Below are positions 14,782-16,091 of a DNA stretch of 16,091 bases, in pieces. Source of the stretch: UBA1231 sp045652765 (GTDB lineage Bacteria; Bacillota_I; Bacilli_A; ML615J-28; CAG-313). Location: positions 1 through 16,091 of the forward strand of contig JAZOLG010000040.1 in the NCBI GenBank assembly GCA_045652765.1, given 5' to 3'. The notes under the pieces were generated by a model. It was not told the DNA's origin. It worked only from the letters and a program-made list of their open reading frames with translations, and made no database searches. The position numbers and the translations under genes were made by a program. Positions within the stretch are counted from its first letter, which is position 1. The number at the start of each line of letters is the position of its first letter.

Positions 14782-15552
14782 TTATTTTTCGTCAAAGATA
14801 ATTTTTAAAGCATTCTTTTCAAGACGTGATACTTGAGCTTGACTAATTCCAATTTCTTCAGCAATTTCCATTTGGGTTTTATTATTATAATATCTATCAT
14901 ATATAATGTTTTTTAGTCTTGGTGTAAGTTTCGCAATTCCTTCTTCAATAATCATTTTATTAATTCTTTCGTTACTATCATAACTATCATCTTTAATTTG
15001 GTCAATTAAGTATATTTCATCACTACCATTATTATATATTGGCATATATATTGAAAGTGGTTCTTGAACTGCTTCTAATGCCATTATAACATCAATTTCG
15101 TCACACAATAATTCTTTACTAATTTCTTCAATTGTTGGTTCTTTATAATATTTTTGAATATATTGTTCTTTAAATTGTAATGCTTTATATGCAATATCTT
15201 TTAATGATCTTGAAATTCTAATCTTTGAGTTATCTCTTAAATATCTTCTAATCTCACCTATAATCATTGGTACTGCATATGTTGAAAACTTCACACCATG
15301 CGATAAATCAAAATTATCGATTGCTTTAATTAAGCCCATAGAGCCAACTTGAAAAAGGTCATCTAAATTATCGACTCTCGATGAAAACTTCTTACAAACG
15401 CTTAAAACAAGCTTTAAATTACCTTCTACAAGTAAATTTCTCGATTCAATACAACCTTCCTTGACTTTCTCTAAAAGTTTAATACTTTCTTCACTTTTTA
15501 AGACTTTTAAAGTAGCTGTATTAACTCCTGTTATTTCTACTTTACCTTTCAT
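14782..15552 (-). CDS. sigG: Forespore RNA polymerase sigma factor sigma-G
   Basis: 256 residues (260 in B. subtilis); directs late forespore transcription during sporulation. Seen: the sigma-G-type start KVEITGVNTATLKVL (4-18), region 2 DDLFQVGSMGLIKAIDNFDLSHGVKFSTYA (64-93), EIRRYLRDN (100-108), a region 3 segment ending in EPLSIYMPIYN, and the region 4 helix-turn-helix TQMEIAEEIGISQAQVSRLEK (226-246). Asn45 (VEGNLKLV) matches the residue that in B. subtilis sets sigma-G apart from sigma-F (Glu there) with respect to anti-sigma CsfB, from memory. It follows sigE as in Bacillus and Clostridium, which also argues for sigG over sigF. GGGGTGA is its ribosome site and lies inside a hairpin (next entries), so it is probably controlled at both transcription and translation. 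Confidence 0.93.
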   Translation of the reverse strand: MKGKVEITGVNTATLKVLKSEESIKLLEKVKEGCIESRNLLVEGNLKLVLSVCKKFSSRVDNLDDLFQVGSMGLIKAIDNFDLSHGVKFSTYAVPMIIGEIRRYLRDNSKIRISRSLKDIAYKALQFKEQYIQKYYKEPTIEEISKELLCDEIDVIMALEAVQEPLSIYMPIYNNGSDEIYLIDQIKDDSYDSNERINKMIIEEGIAKLTPRLKNIIYDRYYNNKTQMEIAEEIGISQAQVSRLEKNALKIIFDEK

Positions 15553-15555
15553 AAC

Positions 15556-15588
15556 AAATCACCCCACACTATAATTATGGGGTGATTT
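15556..15588 (-). promoter_or_regulatory. sigG leader hairpin burying the ribosome binding site
   Basis: AAATCACCCCA (15556-15566) pairs perfectly with 15578-15588: an 11-bp stem with an 11-nt loop. On the minus strand the 3' arm contains GGGGTGAT, the sigG ribosome site, 6 nt from the ATG; the 5' arm is its exact complement. No T-run follows, so it is not a terminator. In mRNA reading through from sigE the ribosome site would be masked. B. subtilis is known to block translation of sigE-sigG read-through mRNA in a similar way. Confidence 0.7.
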
Positions 15589-15603
15589 ATTATAATTTAT
15601 TCA
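15573..15603 (-). promoter_or_regulatory. Candidate sigma-G (forespore) promoter of sigG
   Basis: Minus strand: TGAATA (15598-15603), an 18-nt spacer after GAATA, and CATAATT (15573-15579). This fits the sigma-G consensus as I know it (-35 GMATR, -10 CATnMTA, 17-18 nt) except for the last -10 base. Start of transcription would fall near 15566-15569, inside the hairpin loop. A vegetative-looking TATAAT at 15589-15594 has no good -35. Confidence 0.5.
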
Positions 15604-15608
15604 CAACT

Positions 15609-16091
15609 TTATGAAACTTTTACCATATTTATAATATCTTGTCTCATCTTATCAATAATTCTTTTTTCAAGTCTTGATATATATGACTGACTTATACCAA
15701 GCTTATCAGCAACTTCTTTTTGAGTTAGTTCAACACTACCTTCTAAACCAAATCTTAAGACAATAATCTCTTTTTCTCTTTTTTTAAGTTTATTAAGGGC
15801 TTTATATAAATTCTCTGTATCTTCACACTCTAAAAGTCTTGACAAACTAGATGGTGTATTATCACCAAGTACATCAAAAAGCATCATCTCATTACCTTCT
15901 TGGTCTATGCTTAAAACTTCATCAAGTGATACTACTTGACGCTGTTTTTGAGTTTTTCTTAAATACATCAAAATTTCGTTTTCAATGCAGCGTGATGCGT
16001 AAGTCGCAAGCTTAATATTTTTATCAAGCTTAAAAGTACCTACCGCTTTAATTAAACCCATTGAACCAATACTCACCAAATCTTCAATATT
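15609..16091 (-). CDS. sigE: Mother-cell RNA polymerase sigma factor sigma-E, C-terminal part (runs off right edge)
   Basis: The frame is open to the window edge (first residues NIEDLVSIG); 160 residues are visible of an expected ~240, so the pro-sequence and region 1.2/2.1 are missing only because of the window boundary. Seen: SMGLIKAVGTFKLDKNIKLATYASRCIENEILMYLR-type region 2 (the IKLATYASRCIENEI stretch is characteristic of sigma-E and sigma-K), the linker SLDEVLSIDQEGNE, and region 4 TQKEVADKLGISQSYISRLEKR. The match to B. subtilis sigma-E is close throughout, and position just before sigG excludes sigma-K. Sigma-E drives early mother-cell genes after proteolytic activation; its activator spoIIGA would be expected just outside the right edge. 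Confidence 0.93.
   Translation of the reverse strand, partial: NIEDLVSIGSMGLIKAVGTFKLDKNIKLATYASRCIENEILMYLRKTQKQRQVVSLDEVLSIDQEGNEMMLFDVLGDNTPSSLSRLLECEDTENLYKALNKLKKREKEIIVLRFGLEGSVELTQKEVADKLGISQSYISRLEKRIIDKMRQDIINMVKVS

Noticed and set aside
14782..15552. Assignment as sigma-F instead of sigma-G
   Set aside because: The N-terminus, Asn45 and position directly after sigE match sigma-G; sigma-F normally follows spoIIAA-spoIIAB, which are absent.
15556..15588. Intrinsic terminator between sigE and sigG
   Set aside because: The stem is strong but neither strand has a T-run after it; overlap with the ribosome site fits a translational block better.
1..16091. UGA-as-tryptophan code (mycoplasma-like)
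   Set aside because: Trp residues at conserved positions are TGG, and rsgA ends in TGA at the expected length just before rpe.

Overview
The window is low-GC DNA (roughly 30% by eye) that reads cleanly with the standard bacterial code. Trp is TGG and at least one gene (rsgA) stops at TGA, so this is not a UGA=Trp mycoplasma. Strong AGGAGG-type ribosome sites, TTGaca/TATAAT promoters (often with an extended TGn -10) and an adjacent sigE-sigG pair point to an anaerobic, spore-forming or formerly spore-forming Firmicute. The FeFe hydrogenase and the very low GC suggest a Bacilli lineage near the mollicute radiation (Erysipelotrichales, Haloplasmatales or Izemoplasmatales-like). That placement is inference, not demonstrated.

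Layout. 1-109: start of a lipoprotein gene running off the left edge (-). 196-1008: lipid/diacylglycerol kinase family gene (-). 1120-5267: a three-gene operon hydC-hydB-hydA (-) encoding an NADH- and ferredoxin-linked trimeric FeFe hydrogenase, with a clear promoter and terminator. 5445-10295: six tightly packed genes (-), in transcription order an unknown helical protein, rsmB, rlmN, rsgA, rpe and a degenerate Nudix-like protein, ended by a terminator. 10418-11305: an Lgt-like membrane protein, the only + strand gene, divergent from the six-gene operon and convergent with eno, with a shared bidirectional terminator. 11333-14149: gpmI-eno (-), lower glycolysis. 14225-14743: FolT-like ECF transporter S component (-). 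14782-15552 and 15609-16091: sigG and the C-terminal part of sigE (-), running off the right edge.

How it fits together. The operons cover glycolysis (gpmI, eno), disposal of reducing power as H2 (hydCBA), ribosome maturation and rRNA methylation (rsmB, rlmN, rsgA), the pentose phosphate pathway (rpe), envelope lipid and lipoprotein work (lipid kinase, Lgt-like protein, lipoprotein), and mother-cell/forespore gene control (sigE, sigG). No gene-free stretch exceeds about 165 bases. The larger gaps hold the promoters and terminators listed; 110-195 holds only a ribosome site and AT-rich sequence with no convincing promoter. No mobile element, CRISPR array, tRNA or rRNA was seen.

The most interesting signal is the sigE-sigG gap. 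A perfect 11-bp hairpin there would bury the sigG ribosome site in read-through mRNA, while a sigma-G-like promoter placed inside the same hairpin would yield mRNA lacking the blocking arm. Second-tier observations are non-standard residues in the HydA H-cluster motif and the Lgt active site, a Nudix fold without its catalytic glutamates, and an unknown protein leading the rRNA-modification operon.
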